Assembly (NCBI GenBank): GCA_021160245.1 | Contig: JAGHCW010000136.1 | Span: forward strand, 1 to 26,789 | Length of the DNA stretch: 26,789 bases | From: a bacterium | GTDB lineage: Bacteria; B130-G9 | Reading direction: 5' to 3' | Shown here: positions 25,375 through 26,789 of the stretch, piece by piece | Layout of the letters: every line of letters begins with the position of its first letter | Position numbering within the stretch: position 1 is the stretch's first letter | Program-made: the position numbers and the translations under genes | Notes under the pieces: model-generated | What the model was told of the DNA's origin: nothing | Databases searched by the model: none | Seen by the model: only the letters and a program-made list of their open reading frames with translations

Positions 25375-26379
25375 ATGCCCGTATCGGTCAGCAAGACCCC
25401 AGCGCGACTCAGCTTTGGAGGAGGCGGAACCGATCTTAAGGCCTACTATGCGAGGCACGGTGGCCTGGTGATAAGCGGCGCCATCGACAAGTACTTCGTT
25501 TCGGTTGTCAGTGGGCGAGCGGACAAGAAGCTAGTTATTTCCTCCGCCGATTACGATCGTGTAGAGGAATACGATAGCATAGACGCAATCAATACAGACG
25601 GAGTATTTGGCCTGATGAAGGCTGTTGTGGAGACATTCCGCCCGGGATTTGGCCTCCGAATGCACTCAACTTCTGACATTCCACCCGGCTCCGGCCTCGG
25701 GCTTTCTGGCGCCGCGACAGTCGGAACGATCAAGGCCGTCTCGTCGCTTCTTGGGAAACGACTCTCCCCAGCGGAAATAGCTGAAGTCGCATCATATATC
25801 GAAATCGATCAGTTGAGGCGACCGATAGGCAAACAGGACCAATATGCCTCGACATTCGGCGGCCTGAATGAAATAGAGTTCTCATCAGATTCGGTAACCG
25901 TCTCCCCGCTATCCATAAGCGCCCAATCGCTGAGAGAGCTCGGCCGATGGACGATGCTCTACTTCACCGGGAAAAGCAGAGACTCTGCGTCCATACTCTC
26001 TGAGCAGACTGGCAAGACGAGTCGCGGTCAAGAAGGAGCAATTGACGCGCTGCATCAGATAAAGGAAAGGGCGAGGCAGATGAAGGCTGCCATCCTTGAC
26101 GGCGACTACGTGCGACTTGGAGAGCTCGTTCATGCTTCATGGCAGGCAAAAAAATCGATAGTCGATACGATCTCATCCTCGAAGATCGATGACATTTACG
26201 GTCTCGCCCGCAAAGAGGGCGCCATCGGCGGCAAGATATGCGGAGCTGGAGGCGGCGGGTTCCTGATGCTAATATGCGCTCCTGAGAAGCAAGCAACTGT
26301 GGAAGCCGCGCTCAAGAAAGTGAGACTTGATAGACTTCGATTCAAGTTCACGAAGAGGGGGACCCACATTGCCAGCTGA
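25375..26379 (+). CDS. GHMP-family sugar kinase (D-glycero-D-manno-heptose 7-phosphate kinase-like)
   Basis: 334 residues from the ATG at 25375. Order: TPARLSFGGGGTDLKAYYARHGG (about 8-30), the sugar-site start typical of HddA-type kinases; the ATP loop PPGSGLGLSGA (about 103-113); IGKQDQYASTFGGLNEIEF; and near 290 the C-terminal GHMP motif CGAGGGGFL. These enzymes phosphorylate C1 of a heptose (or related sugar) phosphate on the way to GDP-heptose for envelope or S-layer glycans, in the cytoplasm. In-frame ATGs at 25351 and 25255 would add 8 or 40 residues outside the family core; GGAGG at 25239-25243 lies 11 nt before 25255, so the longer form cannot be excluded. Its substrate is inferred from family resemblance. 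Confidence 0.85.
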   Translation: MPVSVSKTPARLSFGGGGTDLKAYYARHGGLVISGAIDKYFVSVVSGRADKKLVISSADYDRVEEYDSIDAINTDGVFGLMKAVVETFRPGFGLRMHSTSDIPPGSGLGLSGAATVGTIKAVSSLLGKRLSPAEIAEVASYIEIDQLRRPIGKQDQYASTFGGLNEIEFSSDSVTVSPLSISAQSLRELGRWTMLYFTGKSRDSASILSEQTGKTSRGQEGAIDALHQIKERARQMKAAILDGDYVRLGELVHASWQAKKSIVDTISSSKIDDIYGLARKEGAIGGKICGAGGGGFLMLICAPEKQATVEAALKKVRLDRLRFKFTKRGTHIAS

Positions 26380-26789
26380 GAGCAACCAAGTGGCGAGTCC
26401 CGCAAAAAAGGCGCTTTCCGTCCTTCTGCTGCCCGCAATTGCGGTGCTATTGATCGCGTACTTCGTGCTCTTCGAAAGGGATTCGGATAATGCTCTTAAA
26501 TCCCCTCGCACGTCTCGACATCTCTTTTCCGGTCTTGACATGAGTTCCGCAGAGAGAATAGAGGTTAGCGCTGGCGAGAAGAGGCTCGTAGTCTCGGTGG
26601 AAAACGGACAGTTCCGGCTGCTACACCCGAGCGCCGGTGATGCTAACCAGGATGAGGTGGCCCGCCTTCTATCCATACTCTCGAGTGCTGAGTATCAGCG
26701 GATTCTTCCACTCGAACAGGCCGGCGGTGGCCTCGCTCAATTCGGACTACAGAAGCCCCGATTGATCGTAGAAGTCAGGCTTAAGCCAA
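26369..26789 (+). CDS. DUF4340-like membrane-anchored protein, 5' part
   Basis: 140 codons to the window edge. It starts at TTG 26369, with GAGGGGG 8 nt upstream, and overlaps the last 11 nt of the kinase gene. GTG 26390 is a second option. Residues about 17-35 form a membrane anchor (LSVLLLPAIAVLLIAYFVLFE). The outside part, ERIEVSAGEKRLVVSVENGQ, then EVARLLSILSSAEY, then LAQFGLQKPRLIVEV, matches the repeat layout of DUF4340. Such proteins often accompany gliding-motility or other ABC exporters (GldG-like); here the neighbour is a sugar kinase. The rest lies beyond the window. Confidence 0.7.
   Translation, partial: MPAESNQVASPAKKALSVLLLPAIAVLLIAYFVLFERDSDNALKSPRTSRHLFSGLDMSSAERIEVSAGEKRLVVSVENGQFRLLHPSAGDANQDEVARLLSILSSAEYQRILPLEQAGGGLAQFGLQKPRLIVEVRLKP

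Noticed and set aside
1-26789. tRNA, rRNA, IS elements, integrase or phage genes
   Set aside because: Spacers were read on both strands for T-loop-like and transposase signatures; none was seen. Short structured RNAs without known motifs cannot be excluded by eye.

Overview
The window looks like a chromosomal stretch from an uncultured Gram-negative-type bacterium. It carries standard bacterial housekeeping genes: the priA 3' end, rpsO-pnp, gatB, ilvE, queD and spoVG. It also has an outer-membrane beta-barrel, a lipoprotein and several Sec-exported proteins. GTG and TTG starts are common, and there is no phage, IS element, CRISPR array, rRNA or tRNA. SpoVG in an outer-membrane bearer, a giant PQQ-repeat surface protein and a DUF2723-TPR protein suit a candidate phylum, but I cannot name the phylum from sequence alone.

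Layout. 1-185: tail of priA. 331-5148 (+): beta-barrel protein behind a strong sigma70-like promoter, an S41/CtpA-like protease homologue whose Ser and Lys are both replaced, then rpsO-pnp. 5216-6814 (+): a one-TM small protein followed 12 nt later by a GT4 glycosyltransferase. 6815-7349: no gene seen. 7350-8231 (-): ilvE-type aminotransferase. 8507-10639 (+): an unrecognised protein with about 14 membrane segments. 10733-12187 (+): gatB, apparently with a leaderless start. 12410-12844 (+): SHOCT-like protein. 21228-12914 (-): a two-gene operon encoding a 1,844-residue exported protein (three copies of a beta-helix-like module, then an eight-unit PQQ-type propeller) and, 26 nt downstream, a DUF2723/TMEM260-like membrane glycosyltransferase with TPRs. 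23391-21591 (-): spoVG (also apparently leaderless), queD, and a PD-(D/E)XK nuclease-like gene that begins at the queD stop. 23946-25175 (+): lipoprotein plus exported helical-repeat protein. 25375-26789 (+): GHMP sugar kinase of the heptose-kinase type overlapping a DUF4340-like membrane protein that runs off the end.

How they may work together. The surface-protein/DUF2723 pair is the best candidate for an undescribed functional unit, an exported multidomain protein with its own membrane glycosyltransferase. The queD-nuclease junction could be a deazaguanine-linked restriction idea, but that is weakly supported. Two intergenic regions about 11.5 kb apart (12198-12224 and 23776-23803) hold related copies of the same short hairpin repeat, which suggests a genome-wide dispersed element.
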